Source: CAVQOB01 sp963714325 (GTDB lineage Bacteria > Pseudomonadota > Alphaproteobacteria > Rhizobiales > Hyphomicrobiaceae). Taken from it: a stretch of DNA of 64,000 nucleotides. Shown here one piece after another: positions 53,100-62,676 of the stretch (the first letter of the stretch is position 1; each line of letters starts with the position of its first letter). Where the stretch lies: NCBI GenBank assembly GCA_963714325.1, contig CAVQOB010000034.1:62001-126000 (forward strand). Reading direction: 5' to 3'. A program made the translations under genes and the position numbers. The notes beneath the pieces are model-generated. The model was not told the origin of the DNA, did no database searches, and saw only the letters and a program-made list of their open reading frames with translations.

Positions 53100-53921
53100 A
53101 TGACGCTGAAGTTTGATGGCACGCTGCTCCTGGTTGGCGCGGGCAACATGGGTGGTGCGCTGCTGGCAGGGTGGCTGGAGCAAGGATTGGACCCGCGCGC
53201 CATTGCCGTGCAGGACCCGGGGCCGCCTGCGCCGATGAAGGCGCTGTTGGACAAGCACCATATCGAGACGCGCAAGACGGTAGCGCTCGCCACGCCGCCG
53301 GCCGTTATCGTGCTGGCGGTGAAGCCGCAGGTGATGGATCAGGTCTACCCGCCGGTGGCGCGTCTCGCCGGATCTGATACGGTTGTGCTGTCGGTTGCGG
53401 CCGGCAAGACCATCGCGAGTTTCGAGGATCATTTGCCGGCTGGGCGGGCGGTGGTGCGTTCGATTCCCAACACGCCGGCGGCGGTCGGGCGTGGCATCAC
53501 GGTGGCAGTGGCGAATGCGCACGTTACGCCCACGCAAAAAGCGCTGTGCGACAGGTTGCTGAAAGCAGTTGGCGCGGTTGCATGGGTCGAGGACGAAAGC
53601 CTGATCGATGCGGTGACGGCGGTTTCCGGTTCGGGTCCAGCCTATGTCTTCTATCTCGCGGAGTGTATGGCGGAGGCCGGGATCAAAGCCGGGTTGCCGG
53701 TTGATCTTGCGCGTCAGTTGGCGCGATGGACGGTCGCCGGGTCAGGTGAATTGCTGCATCGGTCAGACATCGATCCGGGCCGGTTGCGCCAGAACGTGAC
53801 GTCGCCGAATGGGACGACACATGCAGGTTTGCAGGTGCTGATGGGTGAAAAGGGCATGCAACCCCTGTTCGACGAGGCAATCGCCGCGGCGACACGCCGC
53901 TCGCGGGAATTGGCGCGCTGA
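53100..53921 (+). CDS. proC: Pyrroline-5-carboxylate reductase
   Basis: 273 residues: nucleotide loop LLLVGAGNMGGALLAGW, VLAVKPQVMD, RSIPNTPAAVGRGIT, SGSGPAYVFYLAECM, and VTSPNGTTHAGL, the ProC signature. It makes proline from pyrroline-5-carboxylate. It is 34 bases after maeB and near tetR and csaA, a cluster seen in related genomes. Start ATG at 53100. Confidence 0.95.
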   Translation: MTLKFDGTLLLVGAGNMGGALLAGWLEQGLDPRAIAVQDPGPPAPMKALLDKHHIETRKTVALATPPAVIVLAVKPQVMDQVYPPVARLAGSDTVVLSVAAGKTIASFEDHLPAGRAVVRSIPNTPAAVGRGITVAVANAHVTPTQKALCDRLLKAVGAVAWVEDESLIDAVTAVSGSGPAYVFYLAECMAEAGIKAGLPVDLARQLARWTVAGSGELLHRSDIDPGRLRQNVTSPNGTTHAGLQVLMGEKGMQPLFDEAIAAATRRSRELAR

Positions 53922-53985
53922 CGGGTGTTTTTTGCTTGTGGGCATCCCCATATGTTTCGTGCAGGTGGTGGACGAGGAGACCGGC

Positions 53986-54678
53986 ATGATCGATGAAACC
54001 AAACCGAAGGGCCGGCTGATCGCGGCCGCGATGCGCCTCGCCGCCGAGCGGCCGTGGGCTGAGGTGACGCTGGCCGAGATCGCAGGCGCGGCGGGGCTTG
54101 GGCTCGACGAGGTGCGCGCGCAGGTATCGTCGAAGTCCGAGCTGATCGCAGCCTTCATGCGGGTGGTCGACGACACGGTGTTGCAGAAAGCTGCCGCGCG
54201 CGCCGTTGAGCCGGCGCGCGATCGGTTGTTTGATGTGATCATGTTGCGCTTTGACACGTTGATGCCGTGGAAGCCCGCGTTGAAGTCGATCGCGGCGTCC
54301 GGGCTCGCCGATCTGCGGCTGGCGCGGCCGTATCTGGCGTCACAGCATTGGATGCTGCAGGCGGCCGGCATCGGCACGGACGGCGCAGGTGGCAGCATGC
54401 GCGTGGCGGGGCTCGCCTCGGTCTACGCGTCGACGTTCCAAACCTGGCTCGGCGACGAGGATCCCGGCATGGCCAAGACGATGGCGGCGCTGGATCGGCG
54501 GTTGCGGCGCGGGGAAAGTGCCGTCAGTGCGATCGAGGATTCCTGCGGCAGCGCGATGCGGATCGTGCGCGATCTGTCGGGCGTGCTTGGCAGCGTCTTC
54601 AAGCAACGGCCAGCGGGCGCGGCCGACGAAAAGCCAACGAACGGGCCGAAGGACGCGCCGACGCCGGGGCCGGCTTAA
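53986..54678 (+). CDS. TetR-family transcriptional regulator
   Basis: 230 residues. The N-terminal helix-turn-helix reads RLIAAAMRLAAERPWAEVTL and IAGAAGLGLDEVRAQVSSKS, of the TetR/RpoE-like type that takes part in proC neighbourhood clusters. The C-terminal domain is poorly conserved; ligand unknown. Start ATG at 53986 chosen because codons upstream overlap proC. Confidence 0.88.
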   Translation: MIDETKPKGRLIAAAMRLAAERPWAEVTLAEIAGAAGLGLDEVRAQVSSKSELIAAFMRVVDDTVLQKAAARAVEPARDRLFDVIMLRFDTLMPWKPALKSIAASGLADLRLARPYLASQHWMLQAAGIGTDGAGGSMRVAGLASVYASTFQTWLGDEDPGMAKTMAALDRRLRRGESAVSAIEDSCGSAMRIVRDLSGVLGSVFKQRPAGAADEKPTNGPKDAPTPGPA

Positions 54679-54696
54679 GATTCGTTTGGGGGAACT

Positions 54697-55059
54697 ATGG
54701 CAGTGCCGAACAGCGCGGTTGCCGCGCCGATTACGGTTGATGACTTTCTGAAAGTCGATATTCGCGTCGGCACGATTGTCGCGGTGGAGCCCTATCCGGA
54801 AGCACGCAAGCCGGCATTCAAGTTGAAAATTGATTTCGGGCCGGAGATCGGCATCAAGACAAGCTCGGCACAGATCACCAAGTACTACGCGGCCGACGCG
54901 TTGATCGGGCGGCAGGTTGCCGCCGTCGTTAACTTCCCGCCGCGCCAAATCGGCCGCTTCATGAGCGAAGTGCTGACGCTCGGCTTTCCGTCCGATGAGG
55001 GCGAGGTGGTATTGATCAGCCCGGAGCGGGCAGTGCCGAATGGCGGGCGGATGTTTTGA
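54697..55059 (+). CDS. csaA: tRNA-binding domain protein CsaA
   Basis: 120 residues with VDIRVGTIVAVEPYPEARKP, KIDFGPEIGIKTSSAQIT and FPPRQIGRFMSEVLTLGF, the EMAP/CsaA tRNA-binding fold. In bacteria it acts as a chaperone-like export factor. Start ATG at 54697 with GGGGGAA upstream. Confidence 0.93.
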   Translation: MAVPNSAVAAPITVDDFLKVDIRVGTIVAVEPYPEARKPAFKLKIDFGPEIGIKTSSAQITKYYAADALIGRQVAAVVNFPPRQIGRFMSEVLTLGFPSDEGEVVLISPERAVPNGGRMF

Positions 55060-55082
55060 TCCGTCGGTCGTCGTTTTGGCTT

Positions 55083-55190
55083 CGGCTCCAGCCGAATGCC
55101 ATCTTTCTCCGCTTGCTTGACGAGCTTGGCCGCGGCATCGGGGAGGAGATAGCGCGCGGCGACGAGGTTGTCGGCGGTTTTTTTTACCGC
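55083..55190 (-). pseudogene. C-terminal relic of an alpha/beta hydrolase paralogue
   Basis: On the minus strand, the frame reads KKTADNLVAARYLLPDAAAK then LVKQAEKDGIRLEP, closely matching the last residues of the hydrolase at 58140-60284 (KKAADSLVAARHLLPDD then IKQAETEGIRLQP). It has no start codon, is flanked by stops, and reads past the normal end. It is a decayed partial duplication with at least 35 matching residues, about 3 kb from its parent. Confidence 0.75.
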
Positions 55191-55573
55191 TGTGCTGCGT
55201 CACAGAAACTGCAGCCATGCGGCTGGGCGCAAGCCGTGGCGTCAGGATCGATGGACACGGACAGCGTCCAGCCGCGTCCTGCAGCAGAGCATGGGAACCG
55301 CATGCCCTCAGACGCTCGAAGGTCTCGACAGCGTGATGAGGGAATAGATGCGGTCGCTGTGGCGACCGATTTCGCTTCGTGCTTGCTCCCCACCGGACTG
55401 CCTTGTGCTCGCAACAAGCACCGTCGACAACACGCGCCGTTAGCAAAGTTGCGTGCGTAGGTCCTGAAAGATTGCCGTAATTTGCGTGAAATTTATCGGC
55501 ATTTTGCCTGACATTGCAGGAGATGCTATCGTTTGGTGTTTTCGCTGTTTGACTGAGTTAGGAATCGTTCCAG

Positions 55574-57256
55574 ATGGCCGGGACTATTTGTTTTCAATCA
55601 TTTACCATCGACCTTGAACGACTGTGCGTGCGCGGCCCCGACGGCGAGATCGCGCTCAGGCCGAAGAGTTTCGAGGTCTTGCGCTACCTCGCCGAACATA
55701 GCCGCCGCGTGGTCCCGAAAGACGAGATCATCAAGGCTGTCTGGGCCGAGGTGACGGTCACTGATGAATCGCTGACGCGTTGCATCAGCGAAGTGCGTCG
55801 CGCGATCACCGACGATGCCCAGCAGATCATCAAGACAGTCTCCCGGCGGGGTTACCTTTTCGACCCCGTCGACCTCCGCATCAGCGATGGCGCCGGGAAC
55901 GGCGTCGCTGCTGCGGTGCAGCGGCCGGGGTTGACCGATCAGGGCCTGCAATTTTCGCCCAAGCTGGCCAACCGGCCGTCGATCGCAGTCTTGCCATTCT
56001 TGAACATGAGCGGCGATCCCGAGCAGGAGTATTTCGCCGACGGCATCACCGAGGACATCATCACTGATCTGTCGAAGATCTCGGGCCTTTTCGTCGTCGC
56101 TCGCAATACGTCGTTCACCTTCAAGGGCCGATCAGTCAAAATCCCCGAGGCCAGCGCCGAACTCGGCGTCAAATTCGTCCTCGAAGGTAGTGTGCGCAAG
56201 TCCGGTTCCCGGGTGCGTGTAACAGCACAGCTCCTGGACGCCGAGACAGGCGGCCATCTGTGGGCCGACCGCTACGATCGGGATCTCAGTGATATCTTCG
56301 CGATTCAAGACGACATCACGCGGGCCATCGTCGATCAACTGCGGGTGCGTCTGCTGCCCGAGGAACGACAGGGGATCGGAACGCCTCCGACCGGCAGTGT
56401 CGAGGCCTACACCTACTATCTGCGCGGCCGGGAGTTTCTGCACCGGCGCTCGAAAGGGTTTCTCGAACTGGCCCGGCGCATGTTCGCCAAGGCCACCGAT
56501 ATCGATCCGAACTACGCCAAGGCCTACGCCGGCATCGCCGACTGCGATTCCTTCCTCCGCCTGCACTACGGCGCCGATATTTCCGTCGAAAGCATTCTGG
56601 ACATGAGTTCCAAGGCGTTGGCGCTGTCGAGCGGCCTCGCCGAGGCAAACGCCTCGCGTGGTCTGGCATTGTCGTTGCTCGGACGCTATGGGGAAGCGAT
56701 GGACGCCTTCGACGCGGCGATCGATGCGGACCCGAACCTGTACGAGGCTCACTATTTCCGGGCCCGCGCCAGCGTCAGCCAAGGCCAGTTCGAGGACGCC
56801 GCCCATCATTTTCGGCGCGCTGCCGCGATCAATCCGGACGATTGCCAATCGTTGCTGGTCCTCAGAGGCGTGCTGCGCTCGCTTGGGCGTATCGATGAAA
56901 TGATGGCGGTCGCACGCGCAGGCGTGGCACGCGCCGAACGCGAGATGGCACTCCACCCGGAGAACCCGCGTTCGGCCTACCTAGGCGCCGGAGGCCTGGT
57001 CGCTCTCGGCGAGATTGATCGCGCCAAGGAATGGATCGCTCGCGCGCTGACGATCGATCCGAATGATGCCCTGACGCAATACAATAGCGCCTGCTTCTAT
57101 GCGATGGTCGGGGAGCATGAGAAGGCGATCGATCTGCTGCTCGCCGTTCTGCCGCGGGCGGGCCGCCAGACGAAGGAGTGGACGCGGCACGACTCCGACC
57201 TCGATCCCCTGCGGTCGCATCCGCGCTTCGCCAATGTCCTTAAACTTCTGGATTGA
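55574..57256 (+). CDS. Winged-helix / TPR regulator (CadC-type DNA-binding domain, soluble)
   Basis: 560 residues. OmpR/CadC winged helix at about 1-105 (LRPKSFEVLRYLAEH, VTVTDESLTRCISEVRRA, RGYLF), then a TolB-like segment SIAVLPFLNMSGDPEQEYFA, DGITEDIITDLSKISGLFVV, FVLEGSVRKSG, and TPR-type helical repeats to the end. No membrane helix is seen, unlike ToxR/CadC. Similar proteins occur next to adenylate cyclase domains in Rhizobiales, but the cyclase is absent here. Confidence 0.85.
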   Translation: MAGTICFQSFTIDLERLCVRGPDGEIALRPKSFEVLRYLAEHSRRVVPKDEIIKAVWAEVTVTDESLTRCISEVRRAITDDAQQIIKTVSRRGYLFDPVDLRISDGAGNGVAAAVQRPGLTDQGLQFSPKLANRPSIAVLPFLNMSGDPEQEYFADGITEDIITDLSKISGLFVVARNTSFTFKGRSVKIPEASAELGVKFVLEGSVRKSGSRVRVTAQLLDAETGGHLWADRYDRDLSDIFAIQDDITRAIVDQLRVRLLPEERQGIGTPPTGSVEAYTYYLRGREFLHRRSKGFLELARRMFAKATDIDPNYAKAYAGIADCDSFLRLHYGADISVESILDMSSKALALSSGLAEANASRGLALSLLGRYGEAMDAFDAAIDADPNLYEAHYFRARASVSQGQFEDAAHHFRRAAAINPDDCQSLLVLRGVLRSLGRIDEMMAVARAGVARAEREMALHPENPRSAYLGAGGLVALGEIDRAKEWIARALTIDPNDALTQYNSACFYAMVGEHEKAIDLLLAVLPRAGRQTKEWTRHDSDLDPLRSHPRFANVLKLLD

Positions 57257-57478
57257 GCGCGCCTGGCGCACTTGTAACGATCGCGCAGCGAAGTTTCAGG
57301 ATAGGCCGCCTGATGTTTCAGCCAAATTTCCGGCAACTTGCAGTGTGCCGTCACGACGCGATGCCCGATCCGCACTAGGTTTGGTCCTGTGACGTTCCTC
57401 GTTTTGACGTTTCATAGCGTCCAGGTCGCCTATTGACGTCGACTGCCCCATATTACGGATCAAGTACTGAGAAATACT

Positions 57479-57907
57479 ATGTTGCCTACATATTTTATCC
57501 TGGACGCACTTTTTTTCAAGGAACAGCGAACCCGAAAGGACTTCCCTGCGGACCTTAAAGATTTATCGCTTCTCGCCTTCACAATCTGCAACAGCTTGAG
57601 GCTTGTTGCCTGCTTGCCACAGATCATCTCGGCAGCTCAGGATCGGAGCGGATGCGCCGGCGTTTCCTGCGCCACCTGGACGATGTTTCTGCTCGCCAAT
57701 TCAACCGCTGCCGTCTACGCGACGGTCAACCTCGGCGACTGGAACATGGCGGTCCTGTTCGCCGGTAAGGGCCTTTGCTGTGCGGCCATCCTTGCCATCG
57801 TGGGATACAAGCGCCAGCGGCACGCCTCTCGCCATGGCCAGCCGCGCGCTGAGCTTTCGATGTCAGCGTTCGACAATGGCGCGCCACGGATCATGACCTC
57901 AGTGTGA
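57479..57907 (+). CDS. PQ-loop-like (SemiSWEET-type) membrane protein
   Basis: 142 residues. A PQ motif sits in LRLVACLPQIISAAQDRSG, followed by the second and third helices (WTMFLLANSTAAVYATVNLG, MAVLFAGKGLCCAAILAIVG). Three helices fit a half-transporter of the PQ-loop class. Substrate unknown; basic C-terminal tail. Confidence 0.65.
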   Translation: MLPTYFILDALFFKEQRTRKDFPADLKDLSLLAFTICNSLRLVACLPQIISAAQDRSGCAGVSCATWTMFLLANSTAAVYATVNLGDWNMAVLFAGKGLCCAAILAIVGYKRQRHASRHGQPRAELSMSAFDNGAPRIMTSV

Positions 57908-58139
57908 AGGGTGCGACCACAACGATTGTGGATAACCGCGTGCCGCACCCGATCATGCGGCGGTTCACCGACTGATATGTCGGCCTTATCGGCTGTGCGG
58001 GATTGATTCCGCTTCGCGGCAATACCTTCGATAACGCATGGCATCACACGGCACCGATCAGAAGCATATTGATGTCTTGGCGTGGCAACACCGTGTCCTG
58101 GCGATCCTAGACCGTCGCCTCGGCGCCGCCGAATTGCGA

Positions 58140-60284
58140 CTACGGTTGCAGCCTGATGCCTTCGGTCTCCGCTTGCTTGATCAGCGTCGCCGCGTCGTCG
58201 GGAAGAAGATGGCGCGCAGCGACAAGGCTGTCGGCGGCTTTCTTGACGGCGGCGACGTAGGCCTCCTTAGTCGGATAGCGTTCTTCCATCGATAGACGCG
58301 TGTCCTTGACGTCAATGCGTTCCTGCTTGGTGCGGGCGAATGGAATGAATGATCCGGTCAGCGAGCAGAAGCCATCCTCGAAGCGATCCTTGCGGAACAG
58401 GTTCCAACCGGTGTAGGTGCCGATCGGTGCCTGCAGATGCACCGAGCGCAGCCCGCCCAGATCATTGCCGTCGGCGTCGACTTGTGGAACTAGGATGCCA
58501 TAGGACGCGGTGCCGACTTGCGGTGGTTCAATGGTGATGACGCCTGAGGTGTCGGCGTTGCGATACTGCGGGCCGTAATTCAGCACATGCAGCGTGTTGT
58601 GGACGCGGGTCGCGCGGACGGCGGGGCGAGGCACGTTGCCGTATTTGTTTTCGGGGATCGGCGGGAAGGCGACGCGGTCGGGCGCGACGAGTGTTCCGTC
58701 GGCGATGCGGGGCACGGCGCTGGCGGGTGGCGTCTTGTTGGTGGTCACCCAATCCCTGAGCCCGACCAATACTGCGCGCATGGTCCAGATCTGCGGATTG
58801 GGATTGCCTTGTTGCTGGCAGTTGCCGAAGGGCGGTGCCGTGGGCAGGGGCGTTGCTGCGACACCGTGCTGGGTCGAGGCCATGATGTAGGTTCGCACGT
58901 TGTCGGGGTCTTTGACGTCCTTCAGCCCGAGCGGATCGGTGAGGCCGAGGGATTGGCGGCCCTCCCAGACTTCGAGCGCGGTCGCAACATGCGTGATCTT
59001 CGGACAGGTGTTGGTCTCGCGGCAGCGGTCGAGGGCACCTTGCGTGCGGCCGGTGATCGGATCGGTCTGGCGCGCGTAGGTGAAGGGGAAGTCGTAGGCG
59101 GGGAAGAGGTGGTCGACCTGATCGCCCCAGGCGCGACCGGGCTGCGCGAAGCGGATGTTCATGGCGTGCATGCCACCGCCGATATGGGGGAAGGCGCCTT
59201 CATAGGTCGTGCGGCCAGCTTCGTCGCGATTGAAGCCGAGATGGATGAAGGTGCGCATCATGCGGCCGCTCTGCGATGTCCCGACGAGGATCGCCTTCTG
59301 GCCCTTGCGGTAGACGGGGTTGGGTTTGCCGGTGCTGTCTTTCTCGGCGTGCTTGAGAAAGGCTCCGATATCGCGCGTGGCGGCGAAGCCAATGCCGTGC
59401 ACCAGCGGCTCCTTGGCGCGATAGATCAATTCGTAGAGGCGGCCCGGTTGGAAGCCTGAGGGCATGCAGACCTGCTTGTCGCTTGACGTGACGACGCCCG
59501 CGTCATTGCATGAACCAAAACTCCATTCGCTGTTGGCGACGAGCACACGTGGATCAGCTTCTTTGTCGCGCACGGTCATGTTCGGCAGGAAGCCATCGGC
59601 TAGCGGGGTCTTGTTGTCGGTCGAGACGGTTGGGTAGCTATCGGTGACGTTGGTTGTGAACCAGCCGGCGGCGAGATTGAGTGTTTTCGCTGGGGCGGCG
59701 GTCGTCAGTTCGGTGCGCACAAGACCGGTGACAGGCGAGCCATCGGCATTGCGGGCGGCTGGAACTTTCAACGTGATGCGATTGTCGCCGGGGAGAACGT
59801 CGGCCTGCCAGCCATACCAGACCATCGTATAGCCTTGGTTCATCAGGAAGCCGTCGCCGAATTCTTCCAGCGCGTTGAGTTTGCTCGTGTTGGCAGAGAT
59901 GCCGTCGTTGAAGTTGCGCAGCATCAGCTTGCGGCCGCGATTGTGGACTTCGACGAGGAGGGTGTTGTTGCCCTTGGCGAGATCGGCCGGGCGGAGGATC
60001 TCGATGTCGGTCGTGTACTCGACGCGGCCGCTGGCGTTCTTGGGTGCTAAGCGGATGTCCTGGATGATGCGGTTCTGCGCGAGATCGGGATCAAGTTCGC
60101 CGTGGGCTTTGCCTTTGAGCAGGACGTAACCGCCGACACCGGCAAAGGTCTTGCCGCCGAAGGCTGGCGCTTCACTGGTGATCTCGATGCGCACAATGCG
60201 CGCTTCGGACGGCGTCGCCGTTGCGAGTGTTGCGGCGATGATGCCGGCGCCGGTCAGCAATGATTTTTTCAAAGCATTGAACAT
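58140..60284 (-). CDS. Large secreted alpha/beta hydrolase-domain protein
   Basis: 714 residues: signal peptide ending TPSEA before RIVRIEITSEAP, then a beta-rich N-terminal part, and an alpha/beta hydrolase domain with LVGTSQSGRMMRTFIHLGFN (GxSxG nucleophile), GDQVDHLFPAYDFPF, and a C-terminal YPTKEAYVAAVKKAADSLVA region. This matches the family of long secreted hydrolases seen in Bradyrhizobium and related soil bacteria. Substrate unknown. A relic of a paralogue lies at 55083-55190. Confidence 0.85.
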   Translation of the reverse strand: MFNALKKSLLTGAGIIAATLATATPSEARIVRIEITSEAPAFGGKTFAGVGGYVLLKGKAHGELDPDLAQNRIIQDIRLAPKNASGRVEYTTDIEILRPADLAKGNNTLLVEVHNRGRKLMLRNFNDGISANTSKLNALEEFGDGFLMNQGYTMVWYGWQADVLPGDNRITLKVPAARNADGSPVTGLVRTELTTAAPAKTLNLAAGWFTTNVTDSYPTVSTDNKTPLADGFLPNMTVRDKEADPRVLVANSEWSFGSCNDAGVVTSSDKQVCMPSGFQPGRLYELIYRAKEPLVHGIGFAATRDIGAFLKHAEKDSTGKPNPVYRKGQKAILVGTSQSGRMMRTFIHLGFNRDEAGRTTYEGAFPHIGGGMHAMNIRFAQPGRAWGDQVDHLFPAYDFPFTYARQTDPITGRTQGALDRCRETNTCPKITHVATALEVWEGRQSLGLTDPLGLKDVKDPDNVRTYIMASTQHGVAATPLPTAPPFGNCQQQGNPNPQIWTMRAVLVGLRDWVTTNKTPPASAVPRIADGTLVAPDRVAFPPIPENKYGNVPRPAVRATRVHNTLHVLNYGPQYRNADTSGVITIEPPQVGTASYGILVPQVDADGNDLGGLRSVHLQAPIGTYTGWNLFRKDRFEDGFCSLTGSFIPFARTKQERIDVKDTRLSMEERYPTKEAYVAAVKKAADSLVAARHLLPDDAATLIKQAETEGIRLQP

Positions 60285-60406
60285 GATGTCCTCCCAGACC
60301 TCTTAATTGAAGAGAGTAGCTGGGAGGGTAGGGCATTGGTCAAGTCGAATGACAGCGTAATCTGATACCGTCGAGCGAATCGTCCGCCTCCGAGTCAGTT
60401 TGCTTC

Positions 60407-60554
60407 GTCATGGCCGCGAAGGCGGCCACCCAAGCAGGCTGATTTTTGTCGCGGTGGTCCAGTCAGCCGAACAATCAGGTATAGTATCGCAGATGCCGTT
60501 CACGGCGGCGCAAACTTGCACACTGCTTGGGTGGCCGCCTTCGCGGCCATGACG
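60407..60554. repeat. Inverted-repeat element, family A, copy 3
   Basis: Left arm GTCATGGCCGCGAAGGCGGC then CACCCAAGCAG and right arm CTGCTTGGGTGGCCGCC then TTCGCGGCCATGACG are perfect complements. Both arms carry the same AA/TT variant relative to copies 1 and 2. It fills most of the gap between the hydrolase and the small DUF853-like protein. Confidence 0.87.
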
Positions 60555-60638
60555 AAGTTTTGGTTTGCAGACAGGTCGAAGCTTTTGCACGGCGGTATTA
60601 AACGCGCGGCGAATGATCGAACCGGTTGCCGGCGACCG

Positions 60639-60815
60639 TTAACGTCTACCGCCGCCGAGGACCGCGCGGACGAGGACAGCGCCGATGGAGCGGGCGATCT
60701 GGCGGATCATCGACATGAGGAAGGCGTTGCCGATGCCCTGGCGGCCGCCGCTGCCACCACCGCCGACGGCGGAATAGGTCTGCTTGTTGGTGTCTTTGTC
60801 GGTGGGGTTTGTCAT
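60639..60815 (-). CDS. 58-residue tail-only DUF853-like protein
   Basis: 58 residues: Thr/Asp/Lys-rich start, a glycine cluster (SAVGGGGSGGRQGIG), then a helix NAFLMSMIRQIARSIGAVLV ending VLGGGRR. This parallels the C-terminal tail of the neighbouring DUF853 ATPase (GSSGGRMGMGEAFTKSLTRT, ASSVGRAIVNG). It lies about 120 bases downstream of that gene on the same strand. Not annotated as a domain anywhere I know; the link is my alignment by eye. Confidence 0.55.
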   Translation of the reverse strand: MTNPTDKDTNKQTYSAVGGGGSGGRQGIGNAFLMSMIRQIARSIGAVLVRAVLGGGRR

Positions 60816-60936
60816 CGGCTTGGTCCCTTGTTTTTGTCGCGCTGCTTATCGGAAAAGCGCTTCACAACTTTCTTGCGCGCTTCAGATGCCCACTTCGCAT
60901 CCGCGCCACTCGTCGTTAGAACATCACGCCGTCGTC

Positions 60937-62469
60937 TTACTTCTTAAAGATGCCGTTGACGATGGCACGGCCGACGCTGGAGGCGACAGTACGGGTCAGC
61001 GACTTGGTGAAGGCTTCGCCCATCCCCATGCGGCCGCCACTGCTGCCCGTCAGGCCGCCGAGGATGTTGCCGAACAGGCCGCCACCGCCATCGGTTCCCT
61101 GGGTTGCTGCCTGCAATTTCTCGTAGGCCGACTCGCGATCGAGCGTCGTCTCGTACTTGTTGAAGTGCGGGCTGTATTCGATGACGCCGCGGCGCTCTTC
61201 CGGTGACACCGGCCCGATCCGGCCCATCGGCGGTCGGATCAGTGTCCGCTGCACCATTGACGGCTCGCCCTTGTTGCGCAGCGTCGAAACTAGTGCTTCG
61301 CCGACCTTCAGTTCCTGGATGACGCGTGCGGTATCGAGGTTCGGATTGGGGCGAAAGGTCTCGGCAGCGGCTTTGATGCCTTTCTGTTCGAGCGGTGTGA
61401 AGGCGCGCAACGCATGCTGCACGCGATTGCCGAGCTGGGCTGAGACCTTGTCCGGCACGTCGCGCGGGTTCTGCGTGACGTAATAGACGCCAACGCCCTT
61501 TGAGCGAATGAGGCGTGTCACCTGCTCGATTTTTTCGAGCAAGGCTTTCGGTGCTTCGCTGAACAGCAGATGCGCCTCATCGAAGAAGAAGACGAGTTTT
61601 GGTTTCGGCAGATCGCCGACTTCCGGCAGTTTCTCGAACAGGCTGGCCAGCATCCACAGCAGGAACGTCGCGTAGAGGCGCGGGGTCTGCATCAGCTTGT
61701 CGGCGGCGAGAATATTGATGACACCGCGGCCGTCGGGAGCGAGGCGAATGAAGTCATCGATGTCGAGCGCGGGTTCGCCGAAGAATGCGGCGGCGCCTTG
61801 TTCTTCGAGCACCAGCAGGCGGCGCTGGATCGCACCAACCGACGTGGTTGCGACGTTGCCGTATTTGGTTTGCAGTTCCTTGCCGCGTTGGCCGACTTCG
61901 TCGAGGACGGCGCGCAAGTCCTTGAGATCAAGGATCAGCATGTTCTTGTTGCCGGCGGCGCGTTCGTCGGCGGCCCAACGGAAGGCGATGTTGAGCACGC
62001 CTTCCTGGACGTCGGTGAGTTCGAGCAGACGCGATAAGAGTAGCGGGCCCATCTCCTGGACGGTCGCGCGGATGGGATGGCCCTGCTGACCAAAGATATC
62101 CCAGAAGACGGCGGGGAAAGCGGTGTTGCCGTACTCGGCCATGCCGATGTCGTGGGCGCGCTGGACAAGATGAGGTTTCGGTTCGCCGACTGCGGCGACA
62201 CCGGAGAGGTCGCCCTTGATGTCGGCGGCGAAGACGGGGACGCCAGCGGCTGAGAAACTTTCGGCAAGCACTTGCAGCGTAACGGTCTTGCCGGTGCCGG
62301 TCGCACCGGTGATGAGGCCGTGGCGGTTGGCAAGGCGCAGTTCAATGAATTCGGGCTCGATGCTCTTGCCGAGTAGCATTTTGCCGTCTTGGATATAGAT
62401 GCTGCTGTCGGCCAGATCGTGGGCCTTGGCGTCACCGCCCGCTTTGGTGCCCGCATTGATGTCAGCCAT
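60937..62469 (-). CDS. DUF853 HerA-like ATPase (YjgR type)
   Basis: 510 residues: Walker A LITGATGTGKTVTLQVL, Walker B KLVFFFDEAHLLF, TQNPRDVPDKVSAQLGNRVQ and the Gly-rich C-terminal tail LFGNILGGLTGSSGGRMG. The DUF853/YjgR group is a HerA-related ATPase with unknown role. It is the second HerA-type ATPase in the window, unlinked to the one at 3.2-5.3 kb. Start ATG at 62469. Confidence 0.9.
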   Translation of the reverse strand: MADINAGTKAGGDAKAHDLADSSIYIQDGKMLLGKSIEPEFIELRLANRHGLITGATGTGKTVTLQVLAESFSAAGVPVFAADIKGDLSGVAAVGEPKPHLVQRAHDIGMAEYGNTAFPAVFWDIFGQQGHPIRATVQEMGPLLLSRLLELTDVQEGVLNIAFRWAADERAAGNKNMLILDLKDLRAVLDEVGQRGKELQTKYGNVATTSVGAIQRRLLVLEEQGAAAFFGEPALDIDDFIRLAPDGRGVINILAADKLMQTPRLYATFLLWMLASLFEKLPEVGDLPKPKLVFFFDEAHLLFSEAPKALLEKIEQVTRLIRSKGVGVYYVTQNPRDVPDKVSAQLGNRVQHALRAFTPLEQKGIKAAAETFRPNPNLDTARVIQELKVGEALVSTLRNKGEPSMVQRTLIRPPMGRIGPVSPEERRGVIEYSPHFNKYETTLDRESAYEKLQAATQGTDGGGGLFGNILGGLTGSSGGRMGMGEAFTKSLTRTVASSVGRAIVNGIFKK

Positions 62470-62676
62470 GTTCCGCTCCTTTGCGAGCCGCGCACGGTCC
62501 GATTGTGCCTGTCCGAGCCCGCATCAGGCTCATTTTTGGCACGCCTCGCGCGAACTCGAAACCGCTCAACCTGCAACGTGTTTACACAGGCCTTGCGGCT
62601 TGGCAATGGCGGGTTGCAGCAACACTTGGCTTGCTGTGGCAAAGATCGGATCAGTGAGTGTGGGCTGGTCGCGTGG

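Noticed and set aside
54340..55446. Minus-strand ORF (368 codons)
   Set aside because: Overlaps tetR and csaA, composition is not protein-like; only a 35-codon relic in another frame is real.
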